DNA from: Pseudomonas kitaguniensis
GTDB lineage: Bacteria > Pseudomonadota > Gammaproteobacteria > Pseudomonadales > Pseudomonadaceae
Length of the DNA: 56,092 bases
NCBI RefSeq assembly: GCF_009296165.1
Contig: NZ_VUAZ01000057.1
Coordinates: 1-56,092 of the forward strand
Direction: 5' to 3'
The stretch's first letter is position 1, and every line of letters begins with the position of its first letter. Positions 26,213 to 34,428 of this stretch are shown here, piece by piece. The notes below the pieces were generated by a model. It did no database searches. It was not told the DNA's origin and saw nothing but the letters and a program-made list of their open reading frames with translations. A program made the position numbers and the translations under genes.

Positions 26213-27982
26213 ATGACCATGACCGAACAGCTGAATGCATTGGGCTCTATCTTGGCTCAAGGCAGTTTGTACAGCCTGTTCCAACCGATCATCTGCCTTT
26301 CTGACCGCAGTATCCTCGGCTACGAAGCCCTCAGCCGTGGCCCGTCCAACAGCCCGCTGCACTCCCCCGTCGCGTTGTTCTCGGTGGCCAGCCATGCCGG
26401 GCGCCTGAGCGAACTGGAAATGGCCTGCCGCGAAAGTGCCTGTCGACGTTTCAGCGCACAGAAATTACCCGGCAAGCTGTTCCTGAATATCTCGCCGGAG
26501 TCACTGATGGAGACGGCGCACCAACCGGGGCGCACCCTGCAACTGCTGCGCGACTTCGGTATTGCGCCCAGCCAAGTGGTGATCGAACTCACCGAGCAAA
26601 CACCCACCGACGATTTCGACTTACTGCAAACCGCTTTGCATCATTACCGCGACATGGGCTTCGCGATTGCCCTGGATGACTTGGGCGCCGGCTATTCCAG
26701 CCTGCGTTTATGGTCGGAGCTGCGCCCGGATTACGTGAAAATTGATCGGCATTTTATCGACGGCATCCATCAGGATGCGCTCAAGCGCGAATTTGTCGGT
26801 TCCATCCTGCAGATTGCCCGGGCGTCGCGCGCTCAAGTGATTGCCGAAGGCATCGAGCTGCCCGAAGAATTGGCGGTCTTGACGGAGATGGGCGTCGACC
26901 TGGTTCAGGGTTACTTGCTGTGTCGTCCGCAGGAACATCCGCCGCAGGAAGCGCGCCAGATGCTGCCCAAGCCCGACACCGCCAACCTCGCGCTCAGTGA
27001 CGAGGGTACTGACCTCAGCGCGCTGCTCAACGAACAACCGGCCGTCGATCAGGACACCGCCACCGCCCAAGTGCTCGAAGCGTTCCGGCGCCAAGCCAAC
27101 CTGAATTCGCTGGCAGTCCTGGATAAACGCGGCCACCCGATCGGCATTGTGCACCGACATTCGTTATCGGATGTGCTGCTCAAACCGTTCGGCACCGACC
27201 TGTTCGCGCGCAAACCCATCAGCCGCCTGATGAGTGCTGATTTTCTGGCGGTGGAGTTGAGCCAATCCCTGCAACAAGTCAGCCGCCTGTTGACCAGCCG
27301 CGCGCGGCAACGGATTGAAGAGGACTTCATCATCACGCTCAACGGTGACTACCTGGGCTTGGGCCGGGTAATTGACGTGCTCAAGCTGATCACCGAACTG
27401 AAGATCCAGCAGGCGCGTTACGCCAACCCGCTGACCTTGCTTCCGGGCAACGTGCCGATTCAGCAATGCCTGACGCGCCTGCTGCAGCAACAACGCGAGT
27501 CGGTGATCTGCTACGTGGATATAGACAGTTTCAAACCGTTTAACGATATATACGGCTACGGGCGCGGGGATGAAGTGTTGCTGTGCCTCGCACAGTGCCT
27601 TAACGATCGGGTCGACCCCAGCCGTGACTTTGTCGGGCATATCGGTGGCGATGATTTTTTGCTGGTGCTCGGCCCGCAGGATTGGCGCAAACGGCTCAAC
27701 CAACTGCTGGATGACTTTCACACCCAATGCCGGCGCTTTTACCGCGCTGAACACCTCGACGCCGGCTGCTTTGTCGCGTTGAACCGCCAGGGCGTGCGTC
27801 AGGAATTCGCGTTGCTGTCACTGTCGATCGGCGTGGTGCATTTATATCCACAGGCCTGTGGACAACTCGATGCCAGCCAGTTAGCAGAGCTGGCATCGCA
27901 GGCCAAGCACCATGCCAAGAACGTGGCTGGCTACAGCATCCACGTGATCGACAGCTTGGCCATGCTGCCGCAGACGCTTTAG
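26213..27982 (+). CDS. EAL-CBS-GGDEF c-di-GMP signalling protein
   Basis: A 589-residue cytoplasmic protein with the order EAL (about 10-250), a CBS pair (about 270-390) and GGDEF (about 405-585), the reverse of the usual GGDEF-EAL order. The EAL site looks intact: EALSRG, NISPES, ELTEQ, DDLGAGYSS, DYVKIDR and EGIE. The GGDEF site reads GGDDF within HIGGDDFLLV, with DIDSFKPFND and GYGRGDEVL, so it may be active. CBS domains suggest control by a nucleotide. No membrane segment or signal peptide. The gene order next to prc is the same as in P. aeruginosa. Whether the net activity is synthesis or breakdown cannot be told. Confidence 0.88.
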   Translation: MTMTEQLNALGSILAQGSLYSLFQPIICLSDRSILGYEALSRGPSNSPLHSPVALFSVASHAGRLSELEMACRESACRRFSAQKLPGKLFLNISPESLMETAHQPGRTLQLLRDFGIAPSQVVIELTEQTPTDDFDLLQTALHHYRDMGFAIALDDLGAGYSSLRLWSELRPDYVKIDRHFIDGIHQDALKREFVGSILQIARASRAQVIAEGIELPEELAVLTEMGVDLVQGYLLCRPQEHPPQEARQMLPKPDTANLALSDEGTDLSALLNEQPAVDQDTATAQVLEAFRRQANLNSLAVLDKRGHPIGIVHRHSLSDVLLKPFGTDLFARKPISRLMSADFLAVELSQSLQQVSRLLTSRARQRIEEDFIITLNGDYLGLGRVIDVLKLITELKIQQARYANPLTLLPGNVPIQQCLTRLLQQQRESVICYVDIDSFKPFNDIYGYGRGDEVLLCLAQCLNDRVDPSRDFVGHIGGDDFLLVLGPQDWRKRLNQLLDDFHTQCRRFYRAEHLDAGCFVALNRQGVRQEFALLSLSIGVVHLYPQACGQLDASQLAELASQAKHHAKNVAGYSIHVIDSLAMLPQTL

Positions 27983-28350
27983 GCCTCGGCCGACTCCGGG
28001 TATTCGTATTCGAACACCCGTACCACCTCTGAGGCGTGCCAGGACGCTGCGGCCACGCCATCGGACGGCCCGCTGAAACGTCCCAGCCGCTCCACACATT
28101 CAAAGAAACCGGTGCGCGGCAGGCGGCTCGCGCCTTGGCTGATGACCAGCGAGCTGCGCAGCGGCTGCTCGGCTTTGGCGTCCAGCGCGGCCAGGTGTTC
28201 AAGCGCGGCAGCGAGGGTTTGCATCGCCGGCGTAGGAAATTGCAGACGCTCCAGCAGCGCGCGGTAGGTCAGCAAATGGCGCTGGCGACGCGCCTGATCC
28301 AGTTCGTTGAGCAACCCATCCCAGTGTTGACGGCTGATACGTAGGCTCAA
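27979..28350 (-). CDS. Small protein paired with HTH regulator, unknown function
   Basis: A 123-residue protein with a helical N-terminal half (WDGLLNELDQARRQRHLLTYRALLERLQFPTPAMQTLAAALEHLAALDA) and a C-terminal half containing RSSLVISQGASRLPRTGFFECVERLGRF. No signal peptide or membrane segment. Its ATG overlaps the stop of the upstream HTH gene (ATGA), so the two are coupled. The Ser-rich 'LVISQGASRLPRTGFF' stretch resembles winged-helix or AAA4-like small proteins in other Pseudomonas but I cannot name a family. The 3' end overlaps the stop of the EAL-GGDEF gene by 4 bp, convergently. Confidence 0.7.
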   Translation of the reverse strand: MSLRISRQHWDGLLNELDQARRQRHLLTYRALLERLQFPTPAMQTLAAALEHLAALDAKAEQPLRSSLVISQGASRLPRTGFFECVERLGRFSGPSDGVAAASWHASEVVRVFEYEYPESAEA

Positions 28351-28685
28351 GATTCATCCCTCCAACCTGCAACGCCCAATTCCCATGCCAGGCTGCGGCG
28401 AATGGCGGCATCCGGCTGGCGTTCACCACTTTCAATCAAACCCAGATACGAAGGGCTGATACCCACGGTGCGGGCCAGTGTTTCTATAGCCAGGCCCTTG
28501 GCTTCACGCAGGCCGCGCAGGTCTGCGAGCGGGCGCAAAACCTGATCGGGAGTGCCCTGGGCAGTGGTGGATGGCTTTGATGCAGGTTGTTGCTGACCGG
28601 CAGCTTTTAGTAGCGCCTGGTACTGATCCCATGGCAACACCGCGTACTCGGGTTCGCCATCGCGTGAAATTATCTGAATATCCAT
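28347..28685 (-). CDS. XRE-type HTH regulator with Phd-like N-terminus
   Basis: A 112-residue protein. Residues 1-30 (DGEPEYAVLPWDQYQALLKAA) resemble the N-terminal part of Phd/YefM antitoxins, and residues about 50-110 form a Cro/C1-type helix-turn-helix (LRGLREAKGLAIETLARTVGISPSYLGLIESGER). The pair with the downstream coupled gene looks like a small autoregulated module, possibly antitoxin-like, though the partner does not resemble a known toxin. An 11-bp perfect inverted repeat directly upstream (28696-28746) is the likely operator. Confidence 0.75.
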   Translation of the reverse strand: MDIQIISRDGEPEYAVLPWDQYQALLKAAGQQQPASKPSTTAQGTPDQVLRPLADLRGLREAKGLAIETLARTVGISPSYLGLIESGERQPDAAIRRSLAWELGVAGWRDES

Positions 28686-28695
28686 GAATGCCCCG

Positions 28696-28746
28696 TAGGA
28701 TTACACCACTCACTAAGTAAGCCCTTTCCTTAGGAGTGTAATCCTA
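28696..28746. promoter_or_regulatory. Long inverted repeat, likely operator of the HTH gene
   Basis: TAGGATTACAC (28696-28706) and GTGTAATCCTA (28736-28746) are perfect inverted repeats with centres 40 bp apart, about four helical turns. They begin 11 bp upstream of the HTH start codon. Two HTH dimers or a looped tetramer could bridge them. The stem is too far apart and lacks a T-run for a terminator. Confidence 0.6.
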
Positions 28747-28778
28747 ACCGGCATAAAGGTCGCAGGACGATAGCCTCG

Positions 28779-29237
28779 TCAGGCTTTTTTTTGCGGGTTT
28801 TCCTGCTCCAGCAGCGCAGGCGTCGCAGGAAGGCGCTCAACCACGGCGAGCCTTTCCGGGCGCTGGGCGTCGCGCCAGGCACGAAACGCGCTCAGCTCAC
28901 CTTCCAGGGTCTTCATGACCCACGCCAGCACGGCAATGTCATCGAGCATGCCGAACACCGGGATAAAATCCGGAATCGCGTCAATCGGGCTGAGGAAGTA
29001 CATCAGCCCCGCCACCACCGAGAGCAACGCCTTGGGGCTGATCGCGCGGTATTCGCCACGCCAGTAGGCCAGGCACAGGGATTGAAGCAACTTGAGGTCA
29101 TCCTTGAGCTTGCCCAAGCGATTGCCTTGGCTCGAGCCTTTGGCGGCGACGGCAAACAGCAACGTCGGCAGACGCCCACGGCCAAGCAAGCGGGCGGCCA
29201 TCGGCAAGAAACGGGTGAAATTGAAGGGTGGTTTCAT
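28779..29237 (-). CDS. DUF1232 (YkvA-like) membrane protein
   Basis: A 152-residue protein with the DUF1232 core: AYWRGEYRAISPKALLSVVAGLMYFLSPIDAIPDFIPVFGMLDDIAVLAWVMK, where the signature is YFLSPIDAIPDFIP..GxxDD. One or two weak hydrophobic segments. Function of the family is unknown. GGAG lies about 6 nt before the ATG at 29237. An inverted pair of DnaA boxes lies 28 bp upstream of the start codon. The C-terminus is a lysine-rich tail. Confidence 0.82.
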   Translation of the reverse strand: MKPPFNFTRFLPMAARLLGRGRLPTLLFAVAAKGSSQGNRLGKLKDDLKLLQSLCLAYWRGEYRAISPKALLSVVAGLMYFLSPIDAIPDFIPVFGMLDDIAVLAWVMKTLEGELSAFRAWRDAQRPERLAVVERLPATPALLEQENPQKKA

Positions 29238-29264
29238 TCGTCACTCCAGTTCCAGGCGACAGAA

Positions 29265-29295
29265 AAGGTTATCCACACAAATTGTGGATAACCTT
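29265..29295. promoter_or_regulatory. Inverted pair of perfect DnaA boxes
   Basis: AAGGTTATCCACA-CAAAT-TGTGGATAACCTT is a perfect inverted repeat with 13-bp arms. Each arm contains the strict DnaA box TTATCCACA. It sits upstream of the DUF1232 gene, in the promoter or leader. The following stretch to 29553 shows no coding region or other clear signal. Confidence 0.6.
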
Positions 29296-29553
29296 GTGAA
29301 CAGAGCCTGTTTTATTGTCTGAAAGCCACGGGTTACAAGGCTTGCAGTCAGATCGGGCGTTTTTTGTGCACATCAAAAAAACCCAAGAAATCATTGACTT
29401 GGCACCGCTGTGCGGCTAGCCATGCTCAGGTCTTATATCAGACTGTTTCAGAATACGGACGTTCGTTTGGATTTGCCGGGGCTTTAGTGCGGTGGCTGAA
29501 ACGTTTTAGCGAGTAAACCATCGACAGATGGATTATGCAGACGCCAGAAACAA

Positions 29554-29579
29554 CAACGCCCCGTCGAAACGGGGCGTTG
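29554..29579 (-). terminator. Terminator of the FKBP gene
   Basis: CAACGCCCCGT and ACGGGGCGTTG form a perfect 11-bp stem. On the minus transcript the loop is UUCG, the extra-stable tetraloop, followed by a T-rich GTTGTTT. It lies 17 bp past the FKBP stop codon. Confidence 0.85.
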
Positions 29580-29595
29580 CAGGTTCAGTCGCCGA

Positions 29596-30336
29596 TTACT
29601 GCTTGGCGGCTGGAGCAGCAGGTGCGTCAGGGGCTTCAGCCTTGGCCGGGTCCTTGATGCCGAGCAGTTCCAGGTCGAACACCAGCACCGAGTTGGCTGG
29701 AATAGCCGGGCTCGGGCTCTGTGCGCCGTAAGCCAGGTCGGACGGGATGTACAACTCGACCTTCTCGCCAACGTGCATCAGTTGCAGGCCTTCAACCCAA
29801 CCCGGAATCACGCCGCTGACCGGCAGGTCAATCGGGCTACCGCGATCCACGGAGCTGTCAAAGGTGGTGCCGTTGGTGAGTTTGCCGGTGTAGTGAACCG
29901 TCACCACGTCGGTCGGCTTGGGCTGAGCGCCGTCGGCCTTCTTCACGATCTTGTACTGCAGACCGGAAGCAGTGGTGACTACGCCGTCTTTCTTGGCGTT
30001 GTCTTCGAGGAATTTTTTGCCGGCGGTTGCCGACTCTTCACTCATTTTGGTCATGCGTTCTTCAGCACGTTTCTGCAGTGCGGCAAACGCTTCAACCAGT
30101 TCGTCGTCTTTCAGCTTCTGTTCTTTCTTGCCGACGGCATCTTCGATACCTTGGGCTACCGCTTTGGAGTCCAGGTCATCCATACCTTCCTGAGCAAGGC
30201 TTTTGCCCATGTTCAGGCCGATTCCGTAGGAAGCTTTCTGCGCCGGGGTTTTCAGCTCTACGCTGGTCTGCGAATCACAACCCGCAAGTACCAGGCTAAC
30301 CAGGGCCACCGCCGCCGCCAACCGATGCTGTTTCAT
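29596..30336 (-). CDS. fkpA: FKBP-type peptidyl-prolyl isomerase lipoprotein (FkpA/Mip-like)
   Basis: A 246-residue protein with lipobox VLAGC (Cys19), an N-terminal dimerisation/chaperone domain (about 25-125: ASYGIGLNMGKSLAQEG...) and a C-terminal FKBP domain (about 130-225: DVVTVHYTGKLTNGTTFDSS, LPVSGVIPGWVEGLQLMHVGEKVELYIPSDLAYG). It ends in an Ala/Pro-rich tail. It catalyses proline isomerisation and holds periplasmic proteins. The start MKQHRLAAAV at 30336 begins the signal peptide; an upstream in-frame extension to 30420 is excluded. Confidence 0.9.
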   Translation of the reverse strand: MKQHRLAAAVALVSLVLAGCDSQTSVELKTPAQKASYGIGLNMGKSLAQEGMDDLDSKAVAQGIEDAVGKKEQKLKDDELVEAFAALQKRAEERMTKMSEESATAGKKFLEDNAKKDGVVTTASGLQYKIVKKADGAQPKPTDVVTVHYTGKLTNGTTFDSSVDRGSPIDLPVSGVIPGWVEGLQLMHVGEKVELYIPSDLAYGAQSPSPAIPANSVLVFDLELLGIKDPAKAEAPDAPAAPAAKQ

Positions 30337-30627
30337 GCTATTTCCTTGTTCATGCGCCAATAGGGCATTCGAATAAAGTCGCGAGCTTATCAGGCGGCCA
30401 CGACCAATGGCTACCGGCATCTGAGCAGGAAACTTCTGATAAGTTCACGTGTTTAAAAGCATTTTCATTGTTCACGGCCCTGCGCGACGGATCGCGAGGC
30501 CACTTGCAACCGAACTAATGGCCACTTGCCGCACTCGCGGCGCAGTGGCATAACAACGCTACGCCTCGACACGCCCAAGGCAAGGCCAGCACAAGGCCTA
30601 CACAAGGCCTACACAAGGATAGTTATC

Positions 30628-32435
30628 TTGCGCATTTTTTCCCGTATCTTGATCCTGATATTCGCCGCACTGGGCCTGGCAGTAGCCGTGGTGCTCTACT
30701 ACATCGTCAACCCCAAACTGCCGGACTACCTGCCTGTAGAGCAGGTGCACTACCAGGACCAATGGAGTGCGGCTGATCGCCAGACCTACTATTTCACGCC
30801 CCAGGGCACCCAGGTCAAGGGCCTGCATTACGACTGGTTCACCGCCCTGGAACTGCCGTTTTCGCAACAACGTTTTGCCGCGCCCGAGTACTTGGCACGC
30901 TTCGGGTTCCTGGTCGACCCCAAACAAACGCCCACCGCGCAAAACCCCGGCAACCTGCCGGTGGGTTTCGCCCGCCACGCTAATGCCGGCAGCAAGGTTG
31001 AATACCTGGACATCACCTGCGCCGCCTGCCACACCGGCGAGCTGCATCTCAACGGCCAGGCCTTGCGCATCGACGGCGGCTCGGCCCAGCACGTATTGCC
31101 CTCTAGCGTGCCCACGTTGCGCGGCGGCAGCTTCGGCCAGGCCCTGGTGGCCAGCCTGTTCAGTACTTATTACAGCCCATGGAAGTTCGAACGGTTTGCC
31201 CGCAAGGTGCTGGGTGATCGTTACGAGGCTGAGCACAGCCAGTTGCGCGAGGACTTCAAACAGTCACTGAACATGTTCCTCAAAGTCGCCTGGAACGACA
31301 CTCACCGCGGCCTCTACCCCACCGAAGAAGGCCCGGGCCGCACCGATGCGTTTGGCCGCATCGCCAACGCCAGCTTTGGTGACGCCATTTCGCCTGAAAA
31401 TTATCGCGTGGCCAATGCGCCAGTGGACTACCCGCAACTGTGGGACATCTGGACCTTCGACTGGGTGCAATGGAACGGCTCGGCCGAACAACCCATGGCC
31501 CGCAATATCGGTGAAGCGCTCGGCGTCGGCGCCACACTGGACTTCTTCGACAGCGCCGGTCAGCCGCTTCAGGGCGACGCACGCTACCCGTCCAGCGTGC
31601 GCGTACGCGACCTCAACCTGATCGAAGAAACCCTGCAACGCCTGAAGCCGCCCACGTGGCCGCAAGACTTGTTCGGCGCCGTCGACAAGCCCCTTGCCGC
31701 ACAAGGCCGCGCGCTGTTTGCCGAGCACTGCGCCGGTTGCCATGTGCCGCCCGTCAGCCAGGTCAACGGTCGCCCGGTGCAGCAACTGAAGATGCTGCCC
31801 GTGGCGTACATCGGCACCGACCCCAGCGCCGCCAACAACATTGCCGATCAGCGCTATGACCTCAGCGCCCTGCAATGGGACCCGGCGCAATTGGCCGAGC
31901 TGAACGTCAACCTGCACCCGGCACCGACCGCACCGCTGGACCTGCGCGCACTCTCGGTGGCGCAGGGTCTGGCCTACGTCACCGCCTTCGTCGAAGACCA
32001 CGCTTACCGCGCCGCCGGTGTAACCCCGGCCGAACGCCCGCGCCTGAACGGCTACGGCCTGCCCATTGGCGTGCGCGAATTGCGCGCGTACAAGGCGCGA
32101 CCACTGGCGGGCGTGTGGGCCACCCCACCGTTCCTGCACAACGGCTCGGTGCCGACGATTTATCAACTGCTCTCGCCCCAGGACGAACGCAGCGTCACCT
32201 TCTATAAAGGCACCTTCGACTACGACCCGCAGCACTTGGGCTTCCAGACCAAGGCGTTCAAAAATGCGTTCCTGTTCGACACCACCCTGACCGGCAACCA
32301 CAACAGCGGCCACGAATTTCGTGCGGCCCGCGTGGCAATGGCGTGATCGGCCGTGGCTTGCTGCCGCAGGAACGCTGGGCGTTGCTGGAATACCTCAAAG
32401 TGCTGGGCGGCCCGCTGGAGCAACAGTTGCCATGA
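30628..32435 (+). pseudogene. Di-haem cytochrome c peroxidase-like protein, frameshifted near the 3' end
   Basis: The main frame runs 30628-32346 (572 codons) from a TTG start with AAGGA upstream. Residues 1-25 are a membrane anchor (RILILIFAALGLAVAVVLYY), and the two haem motifs are CAACH (Cys131) and CAGCH (Cys368), giving a periplasmic di-haem cytochrome. Near 32321 the frame breaks: ...GHEFRAARVAMA stops, while the +1 frame continues as GPRGNGVIGRGLLPQERWALLEYLKVLG to a stop at 32435, which is the expected family C-terminus. One missing base in GTG^CGG explains it. The product would lack about 30 C-terminal residues. It is followed by a catalase-family gene, its usual partner. It may be a true mutation or a sequencing error. 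Confidence 0.78.
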
Positions 32436-32464
32436 TTATCCGATCTCAACACAAGGACGGTTCA

Positions 32465-33598
32465 ATGCTCGCTCGTCTGTGGCTGCGCCTCGGCGCGTTT
32501 CTCGGCAAGACCTTGCTGTGGCTGGTGGGCCTGGGGTTGCTTGGTTGGCTGCTCGCCACGGCCTGGTTTGCCTGGCAGCACAGCGGCCCGGTGTCGGCCA
32601 ACGAGCAGGTCCCGCCGGGTGAAGCCGCCATGACCCAGGGCATCATCCAAACGGCGGTGCGTATCGTCGACCAGCACCGCGAAGGCACGCGCTATTTGCG
32701 TGATGCCCACGCCAAAGCACATGGCTGTGTGAAGGCCGAAGTCAGCGTGCTGACGAACCTCGACCCGGCGCTGCGCCAGGGTGTATTCGCCGAGCCTGGC
32801 AAGACCTGGCAAGCGTTGATACGCCTGTCCAACGGTAACGCCTACCCGCAATTCGACAGCATCCGCGATGCGCGCGGCATGGCGCTGAAGCTGCTCGATG
32901 TACCCGGCAAACAATTGATGGCCGACCAGCAAACGCGCACGGAACAGGACTTCGTGATGTTCAGTCACGCGAACTTTTTTGTCAGCGATGTGGCGGAGTA
33001 TGCGCAGAACATCGGCGCTCAAGCCGACGGCAGTAAAGTGCTGGCGTTCTTCCCCAGGGCCGACCCGCGCAGTTGGCAGGTGCGCCACTTGTTTATCGCC
33101 CTGGCGACCCTGGCACCGGCGCCAGCCAGCCCGACGCAGGCCACTTACTTTTCGGTTTCGCCGTACAAGTTCGGCGCAGCCAACGCCAAGTTCCGCGTCG
33201 CGCCTGACCCGCAAAGCTGCCCGCAATACCAACTGCCCAAACAGAACCGGGACTTGCCGAATTTTCTGCGCAGCGCTTTGAATCAGCAACTGTCGACGGA
33301 CCGCGTGCCGGCGTGTTTCGTGCTGCAGATACAGCGGCAGAACCCACAGAAATTCATGCCGATCGAAGACACCAGCATCGAGTGGAAAGAGAGCGACGCG
33401 CCGTATGAAACCGTGGCCACGGTGAAAATCCCTGCGCAGGACTTCGACACACCGGCCTTGAACCTCGCGTGCGACAACCAGTCGTTCAACCCCTGGTTCG
33501 GGGTCGAAGAACACCGCCCCATCGGCGGCATCAACCGGTTGCGTAAAGCCGTGTATGAAGCCATCAGCGATTACCGCCACAGCCGCAATACGCCGTAA
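32465..33598 (+). CDS. Membrane-anchored catalase-family haem protein
   Basis: A 377-residue protein with one N-terminal membrane segment (about 12-35, TLLWLVGLGLLGWLLATAWFAW) and a periplasmic catalase-like beta-barrel domain: HAKAHGCVKAEVSVL, LIRLSNGNAYPQFDSIRDARGMALKLLDVPG and FFVSDVAEYAQ resemble the catalase-fold core with the distal His75-like position (AHGC). It lacks the full clade catalase length (about 480), as in small catalase-related peroxidases or hydroperoxide lyases. The start at 32465 (MLARLW) has AAGGA 7 nt upstream; an ATG at 32432 overlapping the preceding stop is the alternative. It is coupled with the di-haem cytochrome upstream. Confidence 0.82.
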   Translation: MLARLWLRLGAFLGKTLLWLVGLGLLGWLLATAWFAWQHSGPVSANEQVPPGEAAMTQGIIQTAVRIVDQHREGTRYLRDAHAKAHGCVKAEVSVLTNLDPALRQGVFAEPGKTWQALIRLSNGNAYPQFDSIRDARGMALKLLDVPGKQLMADQQTRTEQDFVMFSHANFFVSDVAEYAQNIGAQADGSKVLAFFPRADPRSWQVRHLFIALATLAPAPASPTQATYFSVSPYKFGAANAKFRVAPDPQSCPQYQLPKQNRDLPNFLRSALNQQLSTDRVPACFVLQIQRQNPQKFMPIEDTSIEWKESDAPYETVATVKIPAQDFDTPALNLACDNQSFNPWFGVEEHRPIGGINRLRKAVYEAISDYRHSRNTP

Positions 33599-33710
33599 AG
33601 AGTGCGTAAGCATTGGCTCGGCGCAGTAAGGATTGCGTAGGGCCTATTGAGCCGCGCTGGGCCTGGCTCTACGGTGATGGCCTACCCCATCACCCGTATA
33701 GGCAGCCACC

Positions 33711-33830
33711 GTGGAAAGCTCAACCCTGGGCATGATCGTACTGACCATTATCGCTGTGTTCGGCACCGCGTCCTTTTGCTTCGAACACCTTGCGACGCGC
33801 CAGCCGCGCAGGAAAAAACCCAATCGATAA
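33711..33830 (+). CDS. Possible 39-residue single-pass membrane protein
   Basis: A GTG-initiated frame encodes MESSTLGMIVLTIIAVFG followed by TASFCFEHLATRQ and a basic tail PRRKKPNR. A single hydrophobic helix then a positively charged C-terminus is a common small-membrane-protein form. A strong terminator follows 10 bp after the stop. No clear ribosome binding site is seen, so this is tentative. The stretch 33599-33710 shows nothing else. Confidence 0.35.
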   Translation: MESSTLGMIVLTIIAVFGTASFCFEHLATRQPRRKKPNR

Positions 33831-33839
33831 ATCGCAGAC

Positions 33840-33871
33840 GAAAAAAAGCCCGCTCAATGAGCGGGCTTTTT
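33840..33871. terminator. Bidirectional terminator before tRNA pair 1
   Basis: AGCCCGCTC-AAT-GAGCGGGCT is a perfect 9-bp stem with A7 before and T5 after. It works on the plus strand for the small ORF and on the minus strand for the tRNA-Val-tRNA-Asp transcript. Confidence 0.88.
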
Positions 33872-33909
33872 CAGGTTACCTGGCGTTCAGTGTTCCAGGT
33901 GACCAAATA

Positions 33910-33986
33910 TGGCGCAGCGGACGGGACTCGAACCCGCGACCCCCGGCGTGACAGGCCGGTATTCTAACCGACTGAACTACCGCTGC
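33910..33986 (-). tRNA. tRNA-Asp (GTC), copy 1
   Basis: On the minus strand a 77-nt cloverleaf with acceptor stem GCAGCGG/CCGCTGC, discriminator G and encoded CCA. The anticodon loop reads CCTGTCACG with anticodon GTC, and the T-arm is GGGTTCGAGTCCC. It is identical in sequence to the copy at 34257-34333. Confidence 0.95.
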
Positions 33987-34005
33987 GCGTAACACATGAA
34001 GCGAA

Positions 34006-34081
34006 TGGTGGGTGATGACGGGATCGAACCGCCGACCCTCTGCTTGTAAGGCAGATGCTCTCCCAGCTGAGCTAATCACCC
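34006..34081 (-). tRNA. tRNA-Val (TAC), copy 1
   Basis: A 76-nt cloverleaf on the minus strand with acceptor GGGTGAT/ATCACCC, discriminator A and encoded CCA. The anticodon loop reads CCTTACAAG with anticodon TAC. It lies 19 bp upstream of tRNA-Asp in the same transcript. Confidence 0.95.
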
Positions 34082-34188
34082 TTCGTTTCGGTGTGGGCGC
34101 ATCATACACCAAAAAATCGTAATGTCTTGATTTAAATGAAATTTATTCAAAAAAAATTAAAACACGAGTTTTTGCCGTATTTCGGACA

Positions 34189-34216
34189 AAAAAAAGCCCG
34201 CGGTTAAGCGGGCTTT
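34189..34216 (-). terminator. Terminator between the two tRNA pairs
   Basis: AGCCCGC-GGTTAA-GCGGGCT is a 7-bp perfect stem. On the minus strand it follows tRNA-Asp copy 2 and a 10-bp hairpin (GGTCACCTGG...CCAGGTGACC, 34222-34252), and ends in eight Ts. Confidence 0.85.
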
Positions 34217-34256
34217 CTGTGGTCACCTGGCGTTCAGCGTTCCAGGTGACCGAATA

Positions 34257-34333
34257 TGGCGCAGCGGACGGGACTCGAACCCGCGACCCCCGGCGTGACA
34301 GGCCGGTATTCTAACCGACTGAACTACCGCTGC
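34257..34333 (-). tRNA. tRNA-Asp (GTC), copy 2
   Basis: Same 77-nt sequence as copy 1, shifted by exactly 347 bp, with anticodon GTC and encoded CCA. It has the same spacing to its tRNA-Val partner. Confidence 0.95.
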
Positions 34334-34352
34334 GCGTAACACATGAAGCGAA

Positions 34353-34428
34353 TGGTGGGTGATGACGGGATCGAACCGCCGACCCTCTGCTTGTAAGGCA
34401 GATGCTCTCCCAGCTGAGCTAATCACCC
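34353..34428 (-). tRNA. tRNA-Val (TAC), copy 2
   Basis: Same 76-nt sequence as copy 1 with anticodon TAC. It is the first tRNA of the minus-strand transcript. Confidence 0.95.

Noticed and set aside
24022..26220. 732-residue open frame antisense to prc
   Set aside because: It lies wholly opposite a well-supported protease gene. GC-rich codon bias commonly leaves long open antisense frames, and it has no ribosome binding site or family motif.
28772..28792. AGCCT-CGTC-AGGCT hairpin with T8 on the plus strand
   Set aside because: It lies inside the 3' end of the minus-strand DUF1232 gene, whose AAAAAAAA encodes its Lys-rich tail. No plus-strand gene ends there, so a terminator role is unlikely.
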